From Neovahlkampfia damariscottae (Eukaryota > Heterolobosea > Selenaionea > Neovahlkampfiida > Neovahlkampfiidae): 64,000 bases of DNA. Of the stretch, positions 10,322 to 22,074 are shown piece after piece; the stretch's first letter is position 1, and every line of letters begins with the position of its first letter. Both the position numbers and the translations under genes were made by a program. The notes beneath the pieces are model-generated. The model saw only the letters and a program-made list of their open reading frames with translations. It was not told the DNA's origin and did no database searches. The stretch covers positions 87,716 through 151,715 of the forward strand of contig JABLTG010000024.1 of the NCBI GenBank assembly GCA_016618085.1, written 5' to 3'.

Positions 10322-11551
10322 ATGAAACAACAAAATTTGCTGTTCATTTTAATGTTAACACTCTCTTGTATTTATATCTCAAGTACTCAAACAATACCTT
10401 TTTGGTTAACTCAAGTCTCAAAAGAATTTGTAAATTATTCAACTCCAAATGTTCCATCTGAAACTGAAGTCACAATTATAGGAGGAGGAATTTCAGGTTT
10501 AAGTACAGCTTTTTGGTTGAGAAAATTAAACAAAAAAACAAAAATTTTACTTTTGGAAGAACGTGGTCTTTGCACAGGAGCCTCAGGAAGAAATGCTGGT
10601 TTTTTATCACCAACAGTATCAATAAACAAACCAAAAGAAATCATAGATTTAGAACATGAAACATATGAACTCATAAAATCAATATCAAAAAAATACAAAT
10701 TTGATGACGATATGAATTGCTTTGGACAAGGAAAATTTTCACAAACAAAAGAAGAGTTATTAGAGATTTTAAGATCACATAATTTTTCAGCACCAGGTAT
10801 TAAATTTTGGAAAAAGGAAAAGGTTCATCAAAATACAAAGTCAAAACTCTTCAATGGTGGCAGATTTTCAAAATTTTCATGCACTTATTCTCCAACCAAA
10901 TTTATGAAGGAAATTTTTGAATTTATCAAAAGTTCGATTAATACCCAAACTAAGACAAAAGTATTAAAGGTGGAAAACTTTGAAAACCATTCAATTATTC
11001 ATACAACGAAAGGAAAAATCAAAACAAAAAAAGTTATTTTTGCAACTAATGGATACACTTCAAAATTGATACCAGAATTGAAAGATTTCATATATCCAGT
11101 TAGAGGACAAATCATTGCATCTAAACCTTTGAAAACAATTTGGAAATTTGTCAATTCCGCAAATTATGGATCAGAATATTATGGACAACGATATGCAAAT
11201 GATAAAAGAATAATTTTAGGTGGTTTCAGATGGGTATCAAATTCAAGGGAAATTGGAACTTTTGATGATTCAGTTTTGAATTCAAATATTTCAATGACTG
11301 CGAGAAACTTTCTTAAAAATTTCAAAGGACTAGAAAACATTGAAATAGAATATGAATGGACTGGAATTATGGGGTGGTCTAAAGATGGGTATCCTTTAGT
11401 TGGAAATTTAAAACCAAAAAATAATTTCATCATTTCATGCTTCAATGGACATGGAATGCCAGTAATTTTCACAATGGCAAAGAAACTAGCAAATTATATC
11501 CAAAACAACATCAATAAAATTCCAAAGATTTTTAATCCAAAAAGATTTTAA
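10322..11551 (+). CDS. Secreted or ER FAD-dependent amino-acid-oxidase-type enzyme
   Basis: Single exon, 409 residues. The ATG at 10322 is followed by a hydrophobic signal peptide, then at about residue 42 the FAD-binding GGGISG Rossmann motif, with CTGASGRNAGF downstream and a C-terminal dinucleotide-cap block containing FNGHGMP. This is the DAO/glycine-oxidase-like superfamily (PF01266). Enzymes of this type oxidise amines, amino acids or sarcosine with O2; the substrate cannot be read from sequence. A CCAATCA box lies 28-34 bp before the chosen ATG, supporting this start over the longer upstream frame that overlaps the HNH gene. Confidence 0.85.
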   Translation: MKQQNLLFILMLTLSCIYISSTQTIPFWLTQVSKEFVNYSTPNVPSETEVTIIGGGISGLSTAFWLRKLNKKTKILLLEERGLCTGASGRNAGFLSPTVSINKPKEIIDLEHETYELIKSISKKYKFDDDMNCFGQGKFSQTKEELLEILRSHNFSAPGIKFWKKEKVHQNTKSKLFNGGRFSKFSCTYSPTKFMKEIFEFIKSSINTQTKTKVLKVENFENHSIIHTTKGKIKTKKVIFATNGYTSKLIPELKDFIYPVRGQIIASKPLKTIWKFVNSANYGSEYYGQRYANDKRIILGGFRWVSNSREIGTFDDSVLNSNISMTARNFLKNFKGLENIEIEYEWTGIMGWSKDGYPLVGNLKPKNNFIISCFNGHGMPVIFTMAKKLANYIQNNINKIPKIFNPKRF

Positions 11552-11638
11552 AAAAAATAAAAAAAAAAAAAATAAAAAAAAAATTTTACCGACCAATTAA
11601 CCAATCATTTTTTTTTACAAAAAAACGTTGAATAAAAA

Positions 11639-13267
<1,629 letters not shown>

Positions 13268-13337
13268 AAATTTGTTTTACACCTGTGTTTATTGGTGATA
13301 AAATCTGTATCCAAATAAGAACGTAGAAACCCACTTC

Positions 13338-15137
13338 TTATTTTTCAAATTTTCTCTTTTTATTTGGATTTTCAGTTTCTTGAATGAGTTGATCTACTAA
13401 ATCAACATTTGAAAACAAAGAATCTGATTTTGTCATCATCAAATCCAACACATTTTCTATGGAATAAAAATTCTTCATAATTTCAATTACTGCATCTTTT
13501 AGTTTCTCATTTTCTTGATTGAATGCGTATTCGAAAATATAAAACACGTTATTTTTGTTCACCATTGAAATTAATTTTTGATTCAAAAAATCATTCAATC
13601 CAGAAGACAATAAAAATTTTGAATTTTCTAGCAATTCACCAATTTCTTTTGGATCATTAGAATCAATATTTTTTGAATAAAAATATTGAACGATAATATT
13701 CAAATGTTCATCAGATATTTCTTCAATTGAAATTTCTGTAGAACTAGATTCTTTAAATCCACTTTCAAATAATGACTTGAAGTAATCTGATTCAAATGAC
13801 AAGATAAGTTTGTGACATTGAATTGAAATGTTTTCTCCTTTGAGTGTGATATCAAAATGATCTTTGGATTCTAAAATCTTTGAAAATACTTTATAATGTT
13901 CATTCAACCCTCCAATTTTTAAACCAAATTCTTTTTCAATTATTTTTGCTTCATCCTTTGAACAGTTGATAGTTCCATCATACATGTATTTAATGGATTT
14001 TTTGAACAATAATTCATCCATTTTAGTTAATATTTCATTTTTTTTCATATTTAAATTTGTGAATTTTGATAAGATAAATTTATGTAAAAAAAACTTTTTT
14101 CCATCATTCAATTGAATCGTGAAATCTGAATATTTTGGTGATTCAATGAGTTTGGACATTAAAACAGATTTTTTGACTTCTAGTTTGACCCTAAAATTTT
14201 GAACTTTTTTTGACATTGATCCTGTTAATTTGGAATTTATCAAAAACAGTGAATCGTCAGTCATAAACGTGGATGAAATCAAAACAGAACTTTTAGTGTA
14301 AAACTTCTGAATAAAATCAAATTCATCGGGATCCCAAACAAGAATTTCATTAGAAGGAACTCCATGAATGATCTCTCCACCAACGAAATAAATCAAATCA
14401 TTCCCACAACAAACACACGAATTCTTGTGAAGCATAACAATCTCTTTCAATCCTAAATCCTCAAGAAAATAATAATAAGTCTCATTAAAAATAAATTTCA
14501 CAATAAAAATATCTTTAACCTTCAAAAGTTTTTCAATTGGATCTTTCATGATTGGATGTTCAATAATGAATTCTCTTTGTGTTTTTTTTTTAAAATTGTA
14601 TTCAAAAACTGAATTTCCAACATAAACAGATAGATTCTCATTTTTTTTGCAACATATTTCAACTCTCTTGTGTTGAATGGTTTCATCTATTTTTAGTGTA
14701 TCAATTTTTTCTGTTATTTTTTTTTCAAAATTCAACAAAAAAATGGTATTTCCTGATAAGAAATAGTATTTTTCATCTTGAGCAAAAAAAACCATCAGTC
14801 CAGATTCTCTGGTGTCTTCATATTCAGCAGTGAAACTTATTTCAGTTTTTTTTTCTGTTTTGAAATTGAAAGAATGTAATATTTGATTTAATCCATCAAA
14901 ACTTGATTTTATGTTAAGTATTTCGTCGTTTTCTACGATTGAATTTTCTTCAAATGGGATCATTGGAGCCTCTTCAAGTGTCACAACTTTACCATGTTTA
15001 CTAAAGAAAGAAACTTCATCAAAATCTGCCAGGAGTTGTATTAATTGTTTTTTATTTATTTTTTTATCATATGGAATGCTGAAGTGTTCACAAATTTTGA
15101 GCAATGATGTTTCGTCGAGCGATGAAGTCACTTTCAT
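13338..15137 (-). CDS. Double-BTB protein with N-terminal repeat domain
   Basis: Single exon, 599 residues. Residues about 8-45 form a small helical domain (LLKICEHFSI...KKQLIQLL, SAP-like). Residues about 80-330 are a beta-rich, WD/Kelch-like region without clear motifs. Two BTB/POZ domains follow at about 334-410 (YSDFTIQL, FILSKFT) and about 424-500 (FDITLKG, CHKLILSF), then a BACK-like helical tail and a terminal KKRKFEK basic stretch that could be a nuclear signal. BTB proteins often recruit substrates to Cullin-3. Two paralogues lie at 32.2-36.6 kb. A TGATTGG box is only 9-15 bp upstream of the ATG. Confidence 0.8.
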   Translation of the reverse strand: MKVTSSLDETSLLKICEHFSIPYDKKINKKQLIQLLADFDEVSFFSKHGKVVTLEEAPMIPFEENSIVENDEILNIKSSFDGLNQILHSFNFKTEKKTEISFTAEYEDTRESGLMVFFAQDEKYYFLSGNTIFLLNFEKKITEKIDTLKIDETIQHKRVEICCKKNENLSVYVGNSVFEYNFKKKTQREFIIEHPIMKDPIEKLLKVKDIFIVKFIFNETYYYFLEDLGLKEIVMLHKNSCVCCGNDLIYFVGGEIIHGVPSNEILVWDPDEFDFIQKFYTKSSVLISSTFMTDDSLFLINSKLTGSMSKKVQNFRVKLEVKKSVLMSKLIESPKYSDFTIQLNDGKKFFLHKFILSKFTNLNMKKNEILTKMDELLFKKSIKYMYDGTINCSKDEAKIIEKEFGLKIGGLNEHYKVFSKILESKDHFDITLKGENISIQCHKLILSFESDYFKSLFESGFKESSSTEISIEEISDEHLNIIVQYFYSKNIDSNDPKEIGELLENSKFLLSSGLNDFLNQKLISMVNKNNVFYIFEYAFNQENEKLKDAVIEIMKNFYSIENVLDLMMTKSDSLFSNVDLVDQLIQETENPNKKRKFEK

Positions 15138-15184
15138 TTGGAATGTGATTGGTCAAAGAAAATCGAACAAATATCGAATTGATT

Positions 15185-15726
15185 TTATTTTTGTTCAGCT
15201 TTTTTATTATGCTCATCAATATCAAGAGCGTCCCAAGGAAATACAACCCATAAATCATCAATTTCTTCTCCTGCAATATATTCACATTTTCCTAATTCTT
15301 TTGCTCTTTTTTCTTTCTTTTTATTCAATAAAACAAAAACCATAATATCAGAAACTCCACATTTCCATAATTCATCAACACAATACTTCAATGTTGTTCT
15401 TGTATCATCAATTTCATCAACCAATAAAATTCTTTTTCCTTTGATCTTTTCCAAGTTTTTTTCATCAAACCATTGAGATTTTTTGATTTCTGAGTTCAAT
15501 TCATCTTTTTCATTGTATAATTGAACACCAATTCCTAATAATGGTTTCTTGATGAATGTACGAGTTATTCTAGAGGGAATTAACCCTTGAAAAAAAATCA
15601 AATTGAAGAACACTGCTTACCTCCTCCAGCAATTCCAATGATCAGATCTGGGTTAAATTCTTGTATTTCGTTTGATTTATTTGCAATTATTTGATGTACT
15701 TTGTCGTAAGTGATGTATGTTTTCAT
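15185..15726 (-). CDS. Xanthine/guanine-type phosphoribosyltransferase
   Basis: Transfers phosphoribose from PRPP to a purine base (salvage). Two exons, 15726-15621 and 15585-15185, with a 35-nt intron; 168 residues. The PRPP-binding motif is ILLVDEIDDTRTTL (residues about 85-98), with the two adjacent acidic residues of the family. Upstream is LIIGIAGGGLIPSR, interrupted by the intron after the third Gly, and downstream VVFPWDALDIDEH. The closest known type is the yeast XPT1-like enzyme with its C-terminal PWD...DEH block. Substrate preference is inferred. Confidence 0.88.
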
Positions 15727-15900
15727 TTTGAATTCTATTTGATTATAGAATACCGAAAATGACCAATTAAAAAATATTTTCCCTTCAATTCGAATTGAAT
15801 ACCCAAATCAAAAAACAAAGAAATTTAGATTTTAATTTTTGACATGTTGGTTGTATTAAAAAACTTTTTGATTGGACAAAAATCCAAAAACTAAACCTTG

Positions 15901-16554
15901 ATGCATGAACAAGAACAAGTTGAGACAATTAAAGTTCTTTGTTATAATTTAGAAAAGAGAGAATTAGTTTCAAAAATGTTGTTAAAGTATATACCTGATA
16001 TTGCACTTTTTCAAGAATGGGTTTTGGCATTCAACCAAGAAAGTATAAACTTATCATGGTCTATGAAATACACACAAAGTTTTGAAAAGAAAAAAAAACC
16101 TTGTGGAACAAGTATTTACTCATTAAAAGAACCACAATCTGTCGTTCATCATTTAAGCGAACATTCTGAATTTGTAATTGGTGTTCAAAAATCATCTTGT
16201 GCTGTTAAAATAGATGATATTTGGTTTATTTCTATACATGCTTATAATGGATTTCCTTTTAAAAGTGTTGATAAATTACAAAACCATATTGAATCAACAT
16301 TGAAATCTTTAGGAAGTGAAAATAAACATCCAATCGTTTTTGCAGGTGATTTTAATACTTGGACAGATGTACATTTAGATGCTATAAAATCAACTTGTGA
16401 GAAGTTTGGATTATCACATAATTTTGCAATACCATATGACGAAAAAAAAACATTGGATCATTGTTTTAGTCGAGGAGTTAATGTGAAACTTTTGAAATCT
16501 GATCATGATGATTCTGATCACCCATTTTTTTTGTTTGAAGTGAAAAAAAAATAA
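15901..16554 (+). CDS. Endonuclease/exonuclease/phosphatase-fold protein
   Basis: Single exon, 217 residues. The EEP metal-dependent phosphoesterase fold is shown by YNLEKR near the N-terminus, FQEW (metal Glu), FISIHAYNG, FAGDFNTW (catalytic Asp-x-Asn) at about 150, and a terminal SDHP-type block (SDHDDSDHPFF). The length is minimal for the fold, with no targeting signal. It could act on nucleic acid or on a phosphoester such as an inositol phosphate; the sequence does not decide. A TGATTGG box is 26-32 bp upstream. Confidence 0.8.
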   Translation: MHEQEQVETIKVLCYNLEKRELVSKMLLKYIPDIALFQEWVLAFNQESINLSWSMKYTQSFEKKKKPCGTSIYSLKEPQSVVHHLSEHSEFVIGVQKSSCAVKIDDIWFISIHAYNGFPFKSVDKLQNHIESTLKSLGSENKHPIVFAGDFNTWTDVHLDAIKSTCEKFGLSHNFAIPYDEKKTLDHCFSRGVNVKLLKSDHDDSDHPFFLFEVKKK

Positions 16555-16857
16555 AGGAAATTTGACACTGTTTTTAGTATTCAAAATTTCAGACTTTAGA
16601 GAAGATAAAACAATTTCACAATAAAATGGAAACAGTTATTTTTTATTTGCTCAACTGAAAAGAATATAAAAAATTCAGGAATAAGATTAGAAGTTAAGAT
16701 TTTGGTATCATTACATATCAAATATTGGAGCTTGTTTTTCATCATCTAATCTAAAATCAATCCAAATACAATCATCTACCAAATAAATATCCAATAAAAA
16801 ATATTTTGGGATTGCCAAATATCATATTGACAAGAGAATTTTTTATTGGAGTTTTTT
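16555..16857. other. Intergenic, with an open minus-strand stretch
   Basis: No complete gene. On the minus strand, an in-frame stretch of about 39 codons (about 16825 down to 16709) ends in TAA and reads like protein (LLDIYLVDDCIWIDF, then LDDEKQAPIFDM). I found no ATG or credible splice acceptor before it, and it does not join to the minus-strand gene ending at 16858. Confidence 0.4.
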
Positions 16858-17400
16858 TTAAAAGAATCTTTCATGAATAACGTTGACATTATTCATTTTT
16901 TTATGAGTTTTCTTTTTTAAATTGTAAAAAGGGGTATAACCATCTTCCCAATTTTCATTTTTCAAAAAATGAGTTTTTGAAACAAACACTTTATCCAACA
17001 TGAAATACGCATTATCTGCACCAACAGCAACTGGATAAGGAACATCACTATTCCCTACGATTGAATAATATTCCAAAATTTCTTCTTTTGTTTCAAACTC
17101 ATAAATCGTGTGTCCAACAAAGGCATAAAGGTTTTCATATAGTTTAAACAAAATTGAGTTTCCTGCGAATAATGGTTCACTAGAATCACATCCAATGAAT
17201 GGTTTATCAATTTTTTCATATTGTTTGACTAAAACTGGAGGTTTTTTGTATGCACAACGAAAAACATTTGCTGTTTTATTTTCATGTGAAATAAACACTA
17301 AAAATGGTCTTCCTCCATTGTCATGGGTGAAATATGGTGTTGCTTGTTTTTTAAAATCATCATGCACTAATTCTATAAATTCCAATTCTTCTTTGTCCAT
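16858..17400 (-). CDS. Uncharacterised beta-rich protein
   Basis: Single exon, 180 residues; no family recognised. The sequence is a series of short hydrophobic strands separated by acidic turns, resembling the beta-rich middle region of the neighbouring BTB proteins (FVGHTIYEF, YFMLDKVF), but it has no BTB domain. It may be a truncated relative. It is divergent from the LRR gene, with 40 bp between the two ATGs and a single CCAATCA box (17432-17438) in the gap. Confidence 0.6.
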   Translation of the reverse strand: MDKEELEFIELVHDDFKKQATPYFTHDNGGRPFLVFISHENKTANVFRCAYKKPPVLVKQYEKIDKPFIGCDSSEPLFAGNSILFKLYENLYAFVGHTIYEFETKEEILEYYSIVGNSDVPYPVAVGADNAYFMLDKVFVSKTHFLKNENWEDGYTPFYNLKKKTHKKMNNVNVIHERFF

Positions 17401-17431
17401 TTATATTCTGATGCTCAATTGAACCCAAAAA

Positions 17432-17438
17432 CCAATCA
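17432..17438 (+). promoter_or_regulatory. CCAAT box in a 40-bp divergent promoter
   Basis: CCAATCA lies 3-9 bp before the LRR gene ATG (17441) and about 32 bp from the divergent ATG at 17400. It is the only such motif in the gap, so both genes may share it. Confidence 0.55.
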
Positions 17439-17440
17439 AA

Positions 17441-19238
17441 ATGAACCTTGAACCTCTTCGTGCTGACATAATCACAAGAGTGGCAGAACAGTTTCCAGAA
17501 ATTGAAACCATAGTTTTCAAAGAATATCCATTCAAAATTGAAAAAAAACATGAAGAAGCGTTAAAATCTTTTTATTGTTTGAAAATATTTTCTTTTCCTT
17601 TTGTTGACCCTTTTGAAAAGTCAACAAAAATATTTCAAGAAATTATAAACAATAATCCAAACCTGGAATATGTCCAAATTCAAGAAACTCCAAAAGTACA
17701 GAATTATACTTGGGATTTTGAAAAGGTGATAGATTGGATTCCTGACTCCGTTTTTGAATCATTAAAATCTTTATTTTTATTAACTAAACTTGATATAAAA
17801 TGTAAGTTATTCCATTGTACTGAATAGATTCAAAAGATGAATTGTCAAAGTCCAATGAAAAATTGGTTGGGGAATTGATTGAATCAAACAGACTACAAGA
17901 AATTTCAATCAATATAAACTTTAAGTATAGCCCTTTTTTCAGTGCTTTATTAAAGAATACCTCATTAGAATCGATTTCTTTCACTGATTATCATAGCTGT
18001 AAAGATTTGAAATGTCTGGAGTTTCTTGAAGTCAATAAATCATTAAAACGTTTGAGCATAAAAAAAATTGAATTCAAAGATGATTTTGATAATTATTTTA
18101 ACGAAAAAATGGCTAAAAATGTTAGCATTGAAGAACTGACTTCAGGATCTCATTCTTTTGATTTCTTGAAGACAAACAAGGTTTTACATTTATTAACTGT
18201 ATCAAATGGGATAAATTCATTAACAAGCAACATTTCTAAAAATTCAACTTTGAAAACATTAATTGTGGACACTGATAATTTTGATGGTGAATTTTTGGAC
18301 GTTTTGAAAACACATCATTCAATCGTGTCTCTTGATTTTCGTGAGTGAATTATTTATTAAATATCAATAGGGTTTCCAGAAGATTCTGAAGAGTTGATTG
18401 ATTTTCTTGAAAAAAATAAAACAATACAAAAATTGAGATTTTGTGAATTATATCAAGAAATCGAACCTGTTCATCCAGATTCTAATTTGAATGATTTGTC
18501 AATTTCATTTGATTATTTAGACATGTCTGTCTTCAAAGACATCAAATTTCAATCTCTTGAAGTTATGGATAGCAATATTGTTGAAGATTCATTTTCATGT
18601 TTGAATTTTGAGTATTTAAGAAAGTTAGATATTTCGAGAACAGATGTAGGAAATAAAGGATTAAAGAATATTGCCAATGCTCCAATGTTGGAAGATTTAT
18701 CTATTGATGGTATACTGCAATCATATTATTAATTTTCCTAGATTTTTCATTATTTGATACCAAGGCAGCATTACTTTTTTTTGAATCATTGGAAATATTA
18801 TCAACATTGAAGAAACTTCGTCTTAGAGATATGAATAACGAAATAATGGACGAAGTATTCCATTGGTTGGAAACAAACAATAGTGTTGAATATTTTGATT
18901 GTTCTAGTAATTTCTATTTTTAAACTAAAAAAGAAGGAGGGAATGAAAATCCAAATTTCGTCAAAGGATTATCCACTTTATTATCAATCAACAATACAAT
19001 AACAGAGATTAGAATAGATGATTATAATTTTCCTAATTATTTTGATCAAATTGATTTTAGCATGATAGAAAATGGATTAGAGCAAAATACTTCAATTTTT
19101 AAGTGTCATATTGGTGGAATGGAATCAATGGGATCAAGGAGAATCATGAAAATTTTGCAAAGAAACAAGAAATTTCTGGCATCTCAAAAATCTATCAATC
19201 TGTTGAAATTTGATGATTTGAATTTTAAATTTGAATAA
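17441..19238 (+). CDS. Leucine-rich repeat protein
   Basis: Five exons: 17441-17801, 17828 (or 17837)-18340, 18371-18709, 18742-18906, 18934 (or 18937)-19238; about 556-560 residues. Repeats of the ribonuclease-inhibitor type run through most of the protein (patterns such as LEYVQIQ, LKRLSIKK, LRKLDISRTDVGNKGLKNIA). No membrane segment, signal peptide or catalytic domain is visible. Two introns have two in-frame acceptors, 9 nt and 3 nt apart. The shorter choices would make introns of 26 and 27 nt, the longer ones 35 and 30 nt. Likely a protein-binding scaffold. Confidence 0.78.
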
Positions 19239-19371
19239 AATCAAAGATCAAAAATTTCAAAATTCGAATTTTGAGAACAAATCGAACTTCTAAAAAACCA
19301 AAGGGTTGTTTTCTTGTTTTCATTGGACGTTTTTTTTCCACCAATTATTTCATTGTTGTTTTGCGGAAAAA

Positions 19372-22009
19372 ATGTCCAAAAAACAAAGCATTCAACAAGA
19401 CTTAAAAAAAAGACTTGAACTTCACAATACTTCCAGAATGACGCATAACTCCATTCTAAAAGAAACTCCTTCAACAGATTCACGTCCTAGCATTCCGTTA
19501 ACAGGAATTGGTGGTTCAGTTTTTTCTTTCAAAAAGCATTTAAAACTATACCAAGATAACAACTCATTTTCATTACCAAACTCACCAAGAGAAGAAGATT
19601 TGCAAGTTATAGGAGAAGACAGAAGAGACTCCAAATCCTTACCACAAAGTCCAACAGAAGAAGAAAATATTTTGCAACCACAAAGAAGTTTTGAAGAAAA
19701 CTTAATAGATGTGAACAACATCACTCAAAAAAACCACACCCAAATTTTGAATTTAGAAATTTTTTCACAAGATGAAAAATCCATACAAGCCTTTAAACAG
19801 TTTACCATTGAAAGTTTAGTAGCGGAACAATTTGAATACTATGAAAGATATCAAAGATATATGAATGAAAAAAATGAAGAAAGAAAAAAACAAATGGAAG
19901 ATGTTCTTTTTGAAAAATTTATCAATCCAAAAAGTGGAAGTAGTGTATTATTTTCACAAAAATCGACACAAAGAATATTAAAATATTATGAAAAAAGAAA
20001 TCCAATGGCACTTCAAATTTGTTATGTTAACGCATATCAACAATTAGAACGTTGTTATGAAAATTACAAAAAGAAAGGAAGTTTTCTATACAAAAAAAAA
20101 GTTGGAGTGCTTCCAACAAATTTTGATGAATTAGTAGAATCTAAGAAAGGTTTTAAACTCTTTTCAAATTTTGTTTCAGCAAATTTTGGAACGAATTTCA
20201 TTCAATGTTTCACAGACTTGATGGAACATAAAGATAGTAAAAAAGAAGCAGCTGACCATATTATTCAATTATACTGTAAAAAAGAAGCTGTTAAAAGTTG
20301 TATATATAACCCAGAAGTTCGAACAAAAATTGTAAACGAAAAAGGAAAAATTCAAGATGGTTGGTATGACACTTTGTACAATCATTTATACAAAATTCTA
20401 TCTCATGAATACTGTCCAAGATTTATTAACTCAAATATTTGGAGAGATTACATTACAGTCAATTTTATCAAAGAAGAAACTTTAAAATTTAATGATTTGT
20501 ATACTATAAAATCAGTTGATCGAAGAAGGTCTTTTTTTTCTGAAAAATATGAAATTCTTTCTGTTGCAAATTTATTGACATCTGATATTTTCAAAGCAAA
20601 GAGAATTATGTCAACAAAATCAACTATCGAAGTTCAATCAATCAAAGTAATTTTAGTTTTTCATTTTTCTCATTAATTTATCATTAGTTATTGGATAGTC
20701 AACTTAAACATGATAATGTCATTCAATTGATTGAATTATTCAAAGAAGATGCTGAAGTCTATGATACACAAACTCTATCAATTGTTACAACTCATTTTGG
20801 TGATTCATTGGATGAATACATTGAAAAGTTAAAAAATCCATTGACCGATTTGGAGTTGGTTGATTTCATGAGACAAATTTTATTAGCATTGCAATGTTTC
20901 CACAAACAAAAGAGATATTTTGAAATTGGCCAATTGAAAGAAACAAATATTTATCTATCTTCATTAATGAACACATTGTACATTGATCCTGGATTCTTTT
21001 ATAATAATGAAACCGATGAAGAAGATGACTGGTTATATGGATACTTAAAATCACCTGAAAAAGTTTCATCACCAAAGAGTGACATTTACTCTGCTGGTTT
21101 TATTTTTTTCAGATTGGCTTCTGGGCATTCGTCACTTGAAATTCAAGAAATTTGTGAAAAGAAAGAAAAGAAAAAAGGATGGTTAAAAAACTTTGCAGAG
21201 TATATTTCTAGTCCTGCATCCACTTCTGAATTCGATTCTGTTGATGAATTTGAAAATGGGTTTTCAACAGACCCTCGTGGCATTGATTCATTCTCAATAC
21301 AAAAAGGTGTAACTCCAGATTATATTATCAATATGAAAGAAGAATTTTTATTCCTCAAAGTAAAGAATTTCAAATTTTTTTTAATGAAAAATTATCTAAT
21401 TAGGATAGATATGATGTTAGAATTTTAAATGTAATGATTCAAATGATAGATGAGAATCCATATAGAAGACCAAAAATTGATGATATTTTGAAAGAGTTAA
21501 CATTTATTTATAGAGAAATCAGAAGAGGAACTGTCAGAAAAATGAGTAACAAATTTGGCTCCTTGACAGAATTCCAAAAGATTGTACTTTCTGATGACCT
21601 TTATCGTCAATATTTTAAAGAGTTCTTAAGAACTGAATTTGCATCAGAAACCCTTTTATTTTTTGAAGATGTGAAACAATTTCAAAATTTAACAACTGAT
21701 CAACAGAGATTATTAAAAGCGAACGAAATTTGTCAAAGCTACTTGAAGATAACATCAAATTTAGAAATAAATGTCAGTGGATCATTGAAAAAGAATGTTT
21801 CTCAAGATTTAAAAGAAGCATTTGAAACTGGAAAAATTGGTATGGATATTTTTGATGACATGGCAAAACATGTTTCAGATACAATTTTATTGGACTCTTT
21901 CAACCGATTTGAGCAATCATCCATCAGAAATGAATTGAAAGAAAAATTGACCTTCGATAGAAAATCAAAAATGTCTTCAAAATCAACTGTAAAAATAGTG
22001 TTAAAATAA
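19372..22009 (+). CDS. RGS-RGS-pseudokinase-RGS protein A
   Basis: Three exons, 19372-20646, 20688-21359 and 21404-22009 (introns 41 and 44 nt); 850 residues. In order: a Ser/Pro-rich tail (1-120), a degenerate RGS (131-225), a second RGS (251-360), a kinase-like domain (about 372-690) and a clear RGS (about 745-830, YRQYFKEFLRTEF...ETLLFFEDV). The kinase-like part keeps the beta-3 Lys (AKRI), the alpha-C Glu region, a DPG version of DFG, the SPE and SDIYSAGF blocks and NPYRRP. It has no Gly-rich loop, and the HRD Asp position is Gln (GQLKETNIYL), so catalysis is unlikely. Paralogues lie directly downstream and at 50.6 kb. It resembles G-protein-coupled receptor kinases only in combining RGS and kinase folds. 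Confidence 0.82.
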
Positions 22010-22074
22010 AATTGTTGGAAGAATTTCTAAAACAATTTTATTGGTGGAATTTTTCATTCAATCAATTTCTATTC

